Source: an uncultured Clostridia bacterium (GTDB lineage Bacteria > Bacillota > Clostridia > Christensenellales > Borkfalkiaceae). From it: a stretch of DNA of 43,621 nt. Under the pieces are notes generated by a model that was not told the DNA's origin, did no database searches, and saw nothing but the letters and a program-made list of their open reading frames with translations. The stretch is from the NCBI GenBank assembly GCA_944340905.1, contig CALVLT010000017.1:1-43621 (forward strand), given 5' to 3'. Shown one piece after another: positions 23,560-32,648 of this stretch (the stretch's first letter is position 1; the number at the start of each line of letters is the position of its first letter). Both the position numbers and the translations under genes were made by a program.

Positions 23560-25520
23560 TCGCGGCAATGTCGAAATTCGAGCTGACCGCACTCTCCTCG
23601 GAGCGTGCGCAGCTTTTGCGCGCCCTGCAGAGGACGCAGCTCGTCGAACTGACCTTTGAGGGCGACGGGGAGAATGTGCCCGCGGCGGATGCGTCGGCGC
23701 TCGCCGAAAAACTCGCGCGCGTGAAGCGGAGCATCGAATTTCTCACGGCGCAGGCGGACGCCGCGCCCGACAAAAAGAAAATAAGAGAGGCGCTGAGCGA
23801 TCAGATCGTGCTCGCCTTCGATGATTTCGTCGCTGTGGCGGAGCGGGAAGAGACGCTCATGCGCGTCGTTTCTGAAACGGAGGCGTGTGCGGACAAGCTC
23901 GCCGCGCGCAGGGCGGAGCGAAACAAGCTCGCCGCGCGCAGGAATCAGGTCGCGCCCTATGCGGGCGTTCCCGAGCCTCTCTCCGCCTTTGCGGGAACGC
24001 GCAGCACGCAGTGCTTTTTCGGGCTTTTGGACGAAGGCGCGCTCGCCGCGCTTGCGGCGTACGTGCAGGAACAGCCGCTCGCCGCATACACCGTTTACGA
24101 GGGAGCAAAGCAGGTGCCCGTAGCGGTGTTCTGCCACAGATCGGCGGAAGAGGAGACGGCGGAACAGCTCTCCGGGCTTGCTTTCGCGCGCTGTCCGTTC
24201 CGTTTTGCGGCGACGGCGGCGGAGGAGATCGCACGGCTCGACGGCGAGGCGGATCGTCTGCTCGCCGAGGAGGCGGAGATCACGCGCGGCGCGCTCGATC
24301 GGCTCGTCTCGCTCCGCGACCTGAAAATTTTTGCCGATTATCTCTGCGCAGAGCTGGAAAAGGCGGAGGACTGCGAGCGATTTTTCAAAACGGCGGCGAC
24401 CTTCACCGCGAACGGCTACGCGCCCGCCGCGGACGAAGAGAAGGTGCGCGCCGCAGTCGCCGCGGTCACGGACGCCTGCATCCTCTCTTTTTCCGAGCCG
24501 GAAAAGGAGGATACGCCGCCCACGCTGCTCAAAAACAAGGGACCTGCCCGCGCGGCGGAATTCGTCACGAACATGTATTCGGTGCCCGATTACAGGGAGT
24601 TCGATCCGAACGCGTTCGTCTTTCTCTTTTTCATGATCTTCTTCGGACTGATCATGGCGGATATCGGTTACGGCGTACTGCTCTTTGTGGGCGGGCTCAT
24701 TCTCGCAAAGCGGCGCAAGGTGAACGACGGCGTGAAAAAACTCACCGCCATCCTCGCCTACGGCGGTCTCTTCACGATCGCGTTCGGCGCGCTGTTCGGT
24801 TCGTGTTTCGGGTTCTCGCTCTATCATTTCCTGCCCGATCCCACTTCGGGGAACCGCACCGACGTGCTCACGATCCTGTTGGGCTGCCTCGCGCTGGGAC
24901 TTCTGCAGATCACGGTGGGGTATGTGCTCAGCGCCGTCAACAGCATACGGCAGGGCCGTTTCGTCGATGCGCTCTGCGATGCGTTCACATGGGTGCTCTT
25001 CTGCGTCGGACTGTTCTTTGCGGTGTTCAATTTCCTCACGGAATATTTCGGCATCCCCGTTTCGGCGGGCGTAAGCGCCTTCTTCGACGCGATTACGCTC
25101 CCCGGCGTGATCATGCTGGGCGTGGGGCTTGCGGGCGCCGCGCTCACGGCAGGCAGAAAGGAAAAACTGCTCGGTAAGTTCACCAAGGGATTCGGCGCCG
25201 TTTACGGCATCATCAATCTCTTATCCGACGTATTGAGCTATGCGCGTCTCTTCGGGCTCATGCTCTCGGGCATGATCATTGCCCAGCAGTTCAATTCCAT
25301 CGGGCTCGACCTGATCGCGGCGGGCGCCGTAGGATATGTGTTCGGTCCCGTCGTCATGCTCATCGGGCACGCGTTCAATCTCGCCATGGGCGTTCTGGGC
25401 GCGTACATCCACGACTGCCGCTTGCAGTACATCGAATTCTTTTCAAAGTTCTACACGGGCGAGGGCGCGCTCTTCACGCCGCTCGGCTCGCGCAGGCAGT
25501 ATGTCTATTTTACGGAATAA
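23556..25520 (+). CDS. ntpI: V-type ATPase membrane subunit I (a-type stator)
   Basis: A 654-aa protein. The N-terminal half (about 1-330) is soluble with coiled coils; the C-terminal half has about seven to eight transmembrane helices starting near residue 352 (NAFVFLFFMIFFGLIMADIG). It forms the half-channels beside the K ring. The family block LSDVLSYARLFGLMLSGMII (about 553-572) contains the conserved Arg that interacts with the ring carboxylate. The length matches NtpI (about 660 aa). The start is the ATG overlapping the stop of subunit G/H; an alternative is 23568. The stop is 23 bp before subunit K. Confidence 0.95.
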   Translation: MIAAMSKFELTALSSERAQLLRALQRTQLVELTFEGDGENVPAADASALAEKLARVKRSIEFLTAQADAAPDKKKIREALSDQIVLAFDDFVAVAEREETLMRVVSETEACADKLAARRAERNKLAARRNQVAPYAGVPEPLSAFAGTRSTQCFFGLLDEGALAALAAYVQEQPLAAYTVYEGAKQVPVAVFCHRSAEEETAEQLSGLAFARCPFRFAATAAEEIARLDGEADRLLAEEAEITRGALDRLVSLRDLKIFADYLCAELEKAEDCERFFKTAATFTANGYAPAADEEKVRAAVAAVTDACILSFSEPEKEDTPPTLLKNKGPARAAEFVTNMYSVPDYREFDPNAFVFLFFMIFFGLIMADIGYGVLLFVGGLILAKRRKVNDGVKKLTAILAYGGLFTIAFGALFGSCFGFSLYHFLPDPTSGNRTDVLTILLGCLALGLLQITVGYVLSAVNSIRQGRFVDALCDAFTWVLFCVGLFFAVFNFLTEYFGIPVSAGVSAFFDAITLPGVIMLGVGLAGAALTAGRKEKLLGKFTKGFGAVYGIINLLSDVLSYARLFGLMLSGMIIAQQFNSIGLDLIAAGAVGYVFGPVVMLIGHAFNLAMGVLGAYIHDCRLQYIEFFSKFYTGEGALFTPLGSRRQYVYFTE

Positions 25521-25543
25521 ATTAATTTGGAGGATACAATTTT

Positions 25544-25990
25544 ATGGGTGGTCAGGCAATCGCTATTTTGGGGCTTGCGATCTGCGCGGGATTGTGCGGC
25601 GTAGGTTCGGCGATCGGTTTGTTCAAAACGGGCTCTGCTGCGGCAGGCGTGCTCACGGAGGATGCGAAAAAGTTCTCCAAGGTCATGATCCTGGTGCTCC
25701 TTCCCGCAACGCAGGGTATTTACGGATTCGTCATGGCGCTCGTCGGACAGGGCGCCGTCACGGCGGATATGTCCGTCGCGCAGGGCTGGTCGGTATTCGC
25801 GTCCGTCATGCCGCTTGCGATCACGGGTCTCATTTCCGCCATCTATCAGGGCAAGACTTCGGTGAGCTGTATTTACGCCGTGGCAAAAGACGAGAAGCTC
25901 TCCGGTAAGCTCGTCATGTTCCCCGCCATGGTCGAAACGTACGCCATCTTCGGGCTCGTCATCTCCCTGCTGTTCACGCTTTCGGTGTAA
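25544..25990 (+). CDS. ntpK: V-type ATPase proteolipid subunit K with full Na+ site
   Basis: A 148-aa membrane rotor subunit with four helices (two fused hairpins), as in E. hirae NtpK (156 aa). The ion-binding residues all align at a constant offset of eight to NtpK: Leu53, Thr56 and Gln57 (LLPATQG), Gln102 (YQGK), Glu131 (MVETYA), equivalent to Leu61, Thr64, Gln65, Gln110 and Glu139. This is the Na+-coordinating set, so the pump is predicted to translocate sodium. Only the second hairpin has the carboxylate, as usual for V-type K subunits. GGAGG lies 9 bp upstream. Confidence 0.96.
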   Translation: MGGQAIAILGLAICAGLCGVGSAIGLFKTGSAAAGVLTEDAKKFSKVMILVLLPATQGIYGFVMALVGQGAVTADMSVAQGWSVFASVMPLAITGLISAIYQGKTSVSCIYAVAKDEKLSGKLVMFPAMVETYAIFGLVISLLFTLSV

Positions 25991-25999
25991 GGTGCGGCG

Positions 26000-26581
26000 A
26001 TGCAGGGCAAAGAGGCGATCGTCGGCAAGATCATAGCCGACGCGGAAGAAAAAGCGGAAAAGCTGAGGGCGGACGCGGCTCAGCGCGCCGAGGCGACAGC
26101 CGCCGCGGCGGAACGCGCCGCGCAGGAGCGCCTTGCGGAGGGCAGGCGCGCGCTCGGGCGGGAGGCGGAGGAGATCGTCGCCCGCAGGGAGACCGTCGCG
26201 GCGCTGGATACCCGTAAAGAGATGCTCGCGGCAAAGCGCGGCATCATCGAAGAGGTGCTTTCATTGGCGCTGAAAACGGCGTGTGCGTTCAAAAAGGAAA
26301 AATACCTCGCCGTGCTCGGGGATCTTCTCGCACGGTATGCGGAAGAGGGCGACGCGGTCACGCTCGCGTCCTCCGCACCCGTCGGCGAAAAGGAACTCTC
26401 CGGGCTGAAGGCGTTTTCGGAAAAGAAACTGCGTTTTGCAGGCAAAGAGGACTTTGAGGGCGGCGTGCGCCTTGAAAACGCCGTCTGCGTAAAGGATCTT
26501 TCCTTCCGCGCCCTTCTGGAGGCGGCGCGGAGCGGACTGGAGCGGGAGATCGCCGACGCGCTGTTTCCCGCGGAGAAATAG
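26000..26581 (+). CDS. ntpE: V-type ATPase peripheral-stalk subunit E
   Basis: A 193-aa protein. The first 70 residues are an Ala/Glu/Arg-rich coiled coil (contains AEEKAEKLRADAAQRAEATA) and the rest is the globular E-subunit domain that contacts subunit B (contains GGVRLENAVCVKDLSFRALL near 152-171). Length fits the family (about 200 aa). The ribosome-binding site is weak, so translation is probably coupled to subunit K, which ends 9 bp upstream. Confidence 0.92.
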   Translation: MQGKEAIVGKIIADAEEKAEKLRADAAQRAEATAAAAERAAQERLAEGRRALGREAEEIVARRETVAALDTRKEMLAAKRGIIEEVLSLALKTACAFKKEKYLAVLGDLLARYAEEGDAVTLASSAPVGEKELSGLKAFSEKKLRFAGKEDFEGGVRLENAVCVKDLSFRALLEAARSGLEREIADALFPAEK

Positions 26582-26582
26582 A

Positions 26583-27578
26583 ATGCCGAACAGTATTTTT
26601 GCCAACGCGCGGGCGTCCGCTCTGGAGACGGGGCTGCTCGGCGCGGACAGGCTGTCGAGAATGATCGACTGCGCCTCCCCCGACGACGCGGTCAGGATCC
26701 TGCAGGAGACGGGATTCGGCGACGGGCTTTCCGTGTCCGCATCCGAATCGGAGCTCCTCGTCGAGGCGGAAGAAAACAAGCTCGGGGCGTTTATCCGCGA
26801 GACCTCTCCCGAGGAAAAACTCACGCGCTTCCTGCTTGCAAAGTACGATTTCCGCAATGCCGAGGCGGTGATGCGCGCCAAACATCTGCGCGTCGATTAC
26901 CGTCCCATGGAGGCGGCGGAAGGGGTGTACTCCCTCGCCTTTCTGGAGGAGAAGATCTTTGCGGACGATTACGATGCGTTCGGCGCTCCTTTAAAAAAGG
27001 CGCTTGCGGCGGCGGACGAGCTGTTCGTCGGCGGCGGCGCCACGGGCAGAAAGATCAACGCGCTCTTCACCCGCGCCATGTATGCGGAAATGTCTGCGCT
27101 TGCGGGCGGGAACAGGGTGCTCGCGGGGATCGTCTCCGTCCGCGCCGACGCCGCGAACATCGGCGTCGCGCTGCGCACGCGCAATTTTGCGCTCGCGCAG
27201 GAGATGACGGTCGAAGGCGGGGTGCTCGGCGTGGAGGCGCTCAGGATCCTGGCGGAGGAGAGCGCGGAACTCATCCGCGAAAAGATGCGCTTTTCGCCGC
27301 GGCGGGAGCTTGTCGATGCCGCGCTGGAAGATTTTTCGGCTGGTAGGCCGCTCACACTTTTGGAGCGTGCGGCAGACAGTGCGGCGCTCACCGTGCTGGA
27401 AACGGAAAAATACAGCGACGAAGGGTATTTGCCCTTCCTGCGCTATTGCTGCAAGAAAACTGCGGAACTTTGCAACGTGCAGATCGTGCTTGCCTGCCTT
27501 TCCAACGGGGCGGATAAGGCGACCGCGCGCGCAAGACTGAGAGGGGCGTATGAAGGGCAGAATGGCTATCATCGGTGA
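26583..27578 (+). CDS. ntpC: V-type ATPase central-stalk subunit C (d-type)
   Basis: A 331-aa, all-helical soluble protein matching NtpC/AtpC, the funnel that seats the central stalk on the K ring. It begins 1 bp after subunit E and contains YDFRNAEAVMRAKHLR (about 88-103) and ANIGVALRTRNFALAQEM (about 196-213), both typical of the family. The C-terminus overlaps the start of subunit F by 29 bp. Confidence 0.93.
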   Translation: MPNSIFANARASALETGLLGADRLSRMIDCASPDDAVRILQETGFGDGLSVSASESELLVEAEENKLGAFIRETSPEEKLTRFLLAKYDFRNAEAVMRAKHLRVDYRPMEAAEGVYSLAFLEEKIFADDYDAFGAPLKKALAAADELFVGGGATGRKINALFTRAMYAEMSALAGGNRVLAGIVSVRADAANIGVALRTRNFALAQEMTVEGGVLGVEALRILAEESAELIREKMRFSPRRELVDAALEDFSAGRPLTLLERAADSAALTVLETEKYSDEGYLPFLRYCCKKTAELCNVQIVLACLSNGADKATARARLRGAYEGQNGYHR

Positions 27579-27879
27579 CGGCGACGGCGCGCTCGTATTC
27601 CGTGCGGCGGGCATGGACGCCTTCCGCGCCGAGAGCGGCGCCGAGGCGAAAGAACTGCTGAAAAAGCTTGCGGGCGAATATCAGGTGATATTCGTGACGG
27701 ACGTGCTCGCCGTGCAGATGCAGGAGGCGATCGCGGCGTACAGCGGCGCGGCGTATCCCATCGTGCTCTCCGTCCCTTCCGTGCGCGGCGGGAACGGGTA
27801 CGGCGCGGAGACGCTCCGCAGATATTCGGAGCGTGCGCTGGGCATGGATATCCTGCCCCGCGAAGATAAGAAAAACTGA
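27550..27879 (+). CDS. ntpG: V-type ATPase subunit F (E. hirae NtpG)
   Basis: A 109-aa central-stalk subunit that binds subunit D. It starts [20 protein letters not shown], the family's Rossmann-like N-terminus, and has [14 protein letters not shown] in the middle. The first ATG (27550) follows GAGGGGCG and overlaps subunit C by 29 bp; the ATG at 27562 is an alternative. Order C-F-A matches ntpC-G-A. Confidence 0.92.
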   Translation: MKGRMAIIGDGDGALVFRAAGMDAFRAESGAEAKELLKKLAGEYQVIFVTDVLAVQMQEAIAAYSGAAYPIVLSVPSVRGGNGYGAETLRRYSERALGMDILPREDKKN

Positions 27880-27890
27880 CGAGGTCGGGA

Positions 27891-29654
27891 ATGCAAGGAA
27901 AAATCGTAAAAGTATCCGGACCGCTCATCGTAGCGGAGAATATGGCGGACGCCAAGATGTACGACGTTGTCCGCGTGAGCGAAAAAAAGCTCATCGGCGA
28001 GATCATCGAACTGCGCGGCGACAAGGCGTCCATTCAGGTATATGAGGAGACGGGCGGGCTCGGCCCCGGTGAAACGGTGGAGAGCACGGGTGTTCCGCTC
28101 TCGGTGGAACTCGCGCCCGGACTCATCGAAGGCATCTTCGACGGGATCCAGCGCCCGCTCACGCGCATTGCCGCGGCGTACGGCGACAGGATCACCCGCG
28201 GCATTTCCGTCACCAATCTCGATCACGAAAAGGAGTGGGAATTCGTTCCGCTCGCAAGGGAGGGCGACGAGGTGCAGGCGGGGGACTTCCTCGGCTATGT
28301 GCAGGAGACGCCCATCGTCCGTCACAAGATCATGGTGCCTTACGGCGTAGCGGGAAAAGTCACGTATATCCGCGGCGGTATGTACAATATCACGCAGACG
28401 GTCGCAAAGATCGCCACGCAGAAGGGAGAACGGGAGATCTGCATGCTCACCCGCTGGCCCGTGCGCCGCGGCCGCCCTTATCGTGAGAAGATGTCGCCCG
28501 AAATGCCCATGATCACGGGTCAGCGCGTCATCGATACGCTCTTTCCCATTGCGCGCGGCGGCGTGGCGGCTGTCCCCGGTCCCTTCGGGAGCGGCAAAAC
28601 CGTCGTTCAGCACCAGCTCGCAAAGTGGGCGGACGCCGACATCATCGTATATATCGGCTGCGGCGAACGCGGCAACGAGATGACGGACGTTCTGAACGAG
28701 TTCCCCGAGCTTAAAGATCCAAAAACGGGCGAGCCGCTCATGAAGCGCACGGTGCTCATCGCAAACACGTCGGATATGCCCGTGGCGGCGCGCGAGGCGT
28801 CCATCTATACGGGCATCACCATTGCGGAATACTTCCGCGATATGGGTCTCAACGTCGCCATCATGGCGGATTCCACCTCCCGCTGGGCGGAGGCGCTTCG
28901 CGAAATGAGCGGACGTCTCGAGGAAATGCCGGGCGAAGAGGGCTATCCCGCCTATCTGTCCAGCCGTCTTGCGGAGTTTTACGAGCGCGCAGGCATCGTG
29001 AAAACGCTTGCGGGGGAGGAGCGCGTCGGCTCCGTCACGGCGATCGGCGCGGTGTCGCCCGCGGGCGGCGATCTTTCGGAACCCGTCGCGCAGGCAACGC
29101 TCCGCATCGTCAAGGTATTCTGGGGGCTCTCCGCGAGCCTCGCCTACAAGCGCCATTTCCCCGCGATCGACTGGCTCATCAGCTATTCGCTGTATGCCGA
29201 CCGTCTCGCGCCGTGGTATGCAAAGAACGCCTCGTCCGATTTCAACGAACTGCGCGCGTTCGCCATCCACGTTTTGCAGGAGGAGGCGGAACTCGAGGAG
29301 ATCGTCCGTCTCGTGGGCGCCGATTCTCTCTCGTATAAAGACCGTCTCACGCTGGAAACGGCAAAGTCCATCCGCGAAGATTTCCTGCATCAGAATGCCT
29401 TCCACGAGACGGATACCTTCACGTCGGTCGCCAAGCAGTGCCGCATGCTCCGTCTGATCCGCGATTTCCACCGCCTCGGGCTGAATGCGCTCGCCGCGGG
29501 CGCGGACTATTCGCAGCTCGTCAACCTGCCCGTGCGCGAAAAGATCGGCAGGAGCAAATATATCGCAGAGGAGGATATCGCGCAGTTCGACGGGATCGCC
29601 GAGCAGCTCAAACGCGAGATCCGCGCGCTGGACGGAGGGGAAAGCCGTGTTTAA
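27891..29654 (+). CDS. ntpA: V-type ATPase catalytic subunit A
   Basis: A 587-aa catalytic subunit. The P-loop is GPFGSGKT at 230-237 (catalytic Lys236). The A-type non-homologous insert (about 115-190) is present, followed by the conserved [20 protein letters not shown] block. Together with subunit B it hydrolyses ATP in the A3B3 head on the cytoplasmic side. Length is close to E. hirae NtpA (593 aa). It overlaps subunit B by 8 bp. Confidence 0.97.
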   Translation: MQGKIVKVSGPLIVAENMADAKMYDVVRVSEKKLIGEIIELRGDKASIQVYEETGGLGPGETVESTGVPLSVELAPGLIEGIFDGIQRPLTRIAAAYGDRITRGISVTNLDHEKEWEFVPLAREGDEVQAGDFLGYVQETPIVRHKIMVPYGVAGKVTYIRGGMYNITQTVAKIATQKGEREICMLTRWPVRRGRPYREKMSPEMPMITGQRVIDTLFPIARGGVAAVPGPFGSGKTVVQHQLAKWADADIIVYIGCGERGNEMTDVLNEFPELKDPKTGEPLMKRTVLIANTSDMPVAAREASIYTGITIAEYFRDMGLNVAIMADSTSRWAEALREMSGRLEEMPGEEGYPAYLSSRLAEFYERAGIVKTLAGEERVGSVTAIGAVSPAGGDLSEPVAQATLRIVKVFWGLSASLAYKRHFPAIDWLISYSLYADRLAPWYAKNASSDFNELRAFAIHVLQEEAELEEIVRLVGADSLSYKDRLTLETAKSIREDFLHQNAFHETDTFTSVAKQCRMLRLIRDFHRLGLNALAAGADYSQLVNLPVREKIGRSKYIAEEDIAQFDGIAEQLKREIRALDGGESRV

Positions 29655-31020
29655 GGAATATAAGACCATCAAAGAAGTTGTCGGGCCGCTCATGCTCGTC
29701 GAGGGCGTGGAAGGGGTCAAGTACAACGAACTCGTCGAGATCGTGCAAAAGGACGGCGGGATCCGCCGCGGCAAGGTGCTCGAAGTCGAGCGCGACAGGG
29801 CGCTCGTCCAGCTCTTTGAAAATTCGCAGGGGCTGCAGATCGCCACGAGCCGCGCAAAGTTTTTGGGACATAGCCTTGAACTCGCCGTCTCTGAAGATAT
29901 GCTCGGGCGCGTGTTCGACGGCATGGGCAACCCGCGCGACGGCGGCGCGCCCATCATTGCCGAAAAGCGTATGGATATCAACGGCGAGCCCATCAATCCC
30001 GCCGCGCGTGACTATCCAAACGAATTTATCCAGACGGGCGTCTCTGCCATCGACGGGCTGAATACGCTCGTCCGCGGGCAGAAACTTCCCGTATTCTCCA
30101 TGAGCGGTCTGCCGCACGCGGAGCTCGCCGCCCAGATCGCGCGTCAGGCGCGCGTTCTTAAAAGCGACGAAAAGTTCGCCGTCGTATTTGCCGCGGTGGG
30201 CATCACCTACGAGGAGGCGGATTATTTCATCCGCGATTTCCAGGAGACAGGCGCCATCACGCGCACGGTGCTCTTTACCAACCTTGCGAACGATCCCGCC
30301 ATCGAACGTATCGCAACGCCCAGAATGGCGCTCACCGCTGCGGAATATCTTGCATACGATCTGGGGATGCATGTCCTCGTCATCATCACGGATATCACCA
30401 ATTACTGCGAGGCGCTGCGCGAAGTTTCGGCGGCGCGCAAAGAGGTGCCGGGGCGCAGAGGATACCCGGGGTATCTGTATACCGACCTTGCCTCCATGTA
30501 CGAGCGCGCGGGGCGCATCCGCGGCAAACAGGGCTCCATCACGCAGATCCCCATCCTCACCATGCCCGAGGACGACAAAACGCATCCCATCCCCGACCTC
30601 ACGGGGTATATCACCGAGGGGCAGATCATCCTCTCGCGCGAGCTGTACAAAAAGGGCGTCACGCCGCCCATCGACGTGCTTCCGTCCCTCTCCCGTTTGA
30701 AGGATAAGGGCATCGGCGCGGGAAAAACGCGCGAAGATCATGCCGATACGATGAACCAGCTCTTCTCCGCCTATGCGCGCGGGAAGGAGTCCAAGGAGCT
30801 CGCCGCGATCCTCGGCGAGGCGGCGCTGTCCGATACCGACAAGCTGTACGCCAAGTTCGCCGAGGAGTTCGAAAAGCGCTACGTCTCGCAGGGGTTCACC
30901 GTCAACCGTTCCATCGAGGAGACGCTCGATCTCGGCTGGGAACTTCTGCGCATCCTGCCGCGCTCCGAACTCAAGCGCATCAAGGAACAGTACATCGAAA
31001 AATATCTCGGAAAGCAATAA
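29647..31020 (+). CDS. ntpB: V-type ATPase regulatory subunit B
   Basis: A 457-aa non-catalytic nucleotide-binding subunit. As in the family, it lacks a P-loop; the equivalent site reads [17 protein letters not shown]. It also contains [21 protein letters not shown] start it at GTG 29647 ([13 protein letters not shown]), where GGAGGGG lies 6 bp upstream. This gives a length matching NtpB (458 aa); earlier in-frame ATGs lie deep inside subunit A. The product ends YIEKYLGKQ. Confidence 0.96.
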   Translation: MFKEYKTIKEVVGPLMLVEGVEGVKYNELVEIVQKDGGIRRGKVLEVERDRALVQLFENSQGLQIATSRAKFLGHSLELAVSEDMLGRVFDGMGNPRDGGAPIIAEKRMDINGEPINPAARDYPNEFIQTGVSAIDGLNTLVRGQKLPVFSMSGLPHAELAAQIARQARVLKSDEKFAVVFAAVGITYEEADYFIRDFQETGAITRTVLFTNLANDPAIERIATPRMALTAAEYLAYDLGMHVLVIITDITNYCEALREVSAARKEVPGRRGYPGYLYTDLASMYERAGRIRGKQGSITQIPILTMPEDDKTHPIPDLTGYITEGQIILSRELYKKGVTPPIDVLPSLSRLKDKGIGAGKTREDHADTMNQLFSAYARGKESKELAAILGEAALSDTDKLYAKFAEEFEKRYVSQGFTVNRSIEETLDLGWELLRILPRSELKRIKEQYIEKYLGKQ

Positions 31021-31035
31021 AAGAGGGGGATAAAA

Positions 31036-31671
31036 GTGGCGCGCATCAACGTAAATCCCACGCGCATGGAGCTGAAAAAGCTGAAGGCGCGGCTGAAAAC
31101 CGCCCAGCGCGGGTATAAACTGCTCAAAGATAAGACGGACGAAATGGTTCGCCGCTTTTCCGTCATCGTCCGCGAGACCAAACGCCTGCGCGACGAAACG
31201 GAGGCGGAGGTCGTGCGCGTCCTCAGGCAGTTCTCGCTCGCCCGCGGCGTCATGTCCAAGCGGGATATCGAGCGTATTTTTTCCATGCCGTCCGTGTCGC
31301 TTGCGCTGGAATGCGCCACCGTCAACGTGCTCAACGTCGAGATCCCCAAACTGCACCTCGAGGAAAACGCCGCGGAGGAGAAGTACCCCTATTCCTTTGC
31401 CGGCGTCACGAGCGAGGCGGACTACGCCGTACAGGCGGCGGGGGAGGTGGTTTCGCGCCTTCTGCGCCTTGCCGAAATGGAGAAGGCGACCGCCATGCTC
31501 GCCGATGAGATCGAGCGCAGCAAACGGCGCGTCAACGCGCTGGAATACGTCATGATCCCCGACCTTGAAGAGACGATCCGTTATATCTCTCAGAAGCTCG
31601 AAGAGAACGAGCGCTCCGGACTGACGCGGCTCATGAAGGTAAAGAGCATGCTTTCGGAGCGCGACGCGTAA
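31036..31671 (+). CDS. ntpD: V-type ATPase central-stalk subunit D
   Basis: A 211-aa rotary shaft subunit with long N- and C-terminal helices. It opens (GTG start, GAGGGGG upstream) with VARINVNPTRMELKKLKARL, the family signature, and the last helix contains RRVNALEYVMIPDLEETIRY. It is the ninth and last gene of the operon, in the E. hirae order. No clear U-tract terminator follows; a hairpin TCGCAG/CTGCGA at 31696-31712 lacks a T-run. Confidence 0.95.
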   Translation: MARINVNPTRMELKKLKARLKTAQRGYKLLKDKTDEMVRRFSVIVRETKRLRDETEAEVVRVLRQFSLARGVMSKRDIERIFSMPSVSLALECATVNVLNVEIPKLHLEENAAEEKYPYSFAGVTSEADYAVQAAGEVVSRLLRLAEMEKATAMLADEIERSKRRVNALEYVMIPDLEETIRYISQKLEENERSGLTRLMKVKSMLSERDA

Positions 31672-31769
31672 AAGTCTGTCCCGCGGCTGTATTTGTCGCA
31701 GATCAACTGCGATGAATTGTCAAATTATGCCCGCTTGCAGAAAATGAATTTTGTTAGAAGGGAGATAAA

Positions 31770-32633
31770 ATGATAGAATCACACAATCCATTGTTTGAAG
31801 GTGCGGATCCGTTCTTAATGACGTATCAGGGGAAATATTATATTTATGCCACTAATTCCCCGGATGGTTTTCGGGTTTATGTGTCTGATGATTTGGTCGT
31901 TTGGAAAGATAAGGGGTATTGTTTAAAGAAAGGCGATGTTATTGGTCAAAACCGCTTTTGGGCGCCCGAAGTAATAGCACATAAAGGAAAATTTTATATG
32001 GTATATGCATCGGAAGAGCATCTGGCTATTGCGACTTCAGAAAGTCCGTTGGGTCCGTTCACACAAACGGACAAGAAATGGTTGATTGCAGATAAGGCGA
32101 TCGACGGTCATTTCTTTCTTGACGGGGGGACTATATGGCTGTATTATGTTCGCATACAAGGCGAGAATATGATTTATGTGGCGAAATTAAACGATGATTG
32201 TAGTATTTTACAAGAGAAAGATGAAAAATTTTTGTTGCGTGCAGAAAAAAATTGGGAATTAAAAGAAGGACATGTTACTGAAGGGCCGTTCGTATTAGCG
32301 CACAAAGGGAAGTATTATTTGAGTTATTCCGCAAACGATACGCGCAGCATATTCTATGCAATAGGTTATGCGGTTTCCGATCGTCCGGACGGACCTTTTA
32401 TAAAGTACAAGGGTAACCCGATTTTGCAGATGACGGAGCGAGTAAATGGTGTTGGACATCACAGTTTTGCGAGATCCATCGACGGGAAAGACTTGCTTTG
32501 TGCATACCACTGCCATTACAGTAAAATGCAGAATTATCCACGCCAAGTATGTGTTGATCGTGCAGAATTTGTAACAGATGCGGAGGGGGATGATATTCTT
32601 GTCATTCACGGGCCCACTGTAAGAAATCGGTGA
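31770..32633 (+). CDS. Glycoside hydrolase family 43 protein
   Basis: A 287-aa five-bladed beta-propeller glycosidase (arabinofuranosidase/xylosidase group). GH43 catalytic features are visible: the base Asp in GADPF (about residue 13), the WAPEV block (about 67-71), the pKa-tuning Asp in AIDGHFF (about 111), and the acid Glu in VTEGPFV (about 171). There is no signal peptide, so it is cytoplasmic. Codons are clearly AT-richer than in the V-ATPase genes upstream, which suggests recent transfer together with the next gene. The ribosome-binding site GAAGGGAGAT is well placed. The next gene starts 15 bp downstream. Confidence 0.9.
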   Translation: MIESHNPLFEGADPFLMTYQGKYYIYATNSPDGFRVYVSDDLVVWKDKGYCLKKGDVIGQNRFWAPEVIAHKGKFYMVYASEEHLAIATSESPLGPFTQTDKKWLIADKAIDGHFFLDGGTIWLYYVRIQGENMIYVAKLNDDCSILQEKDEKFLLRAEKNWELKEGHVTEGPFVLAHKGKYYLSYSANDTRSIFYAIGYAVSDRPDGPFIKYKGNPILQMTERVNGVGHHSFARSIDGKDLLCAYHCHYSKMQNYPRQVCVDRAEFVTDAEGDDILVIHGPTVRNR

Positions 32634-32648
32634 TTGTATGGAGAAAAG

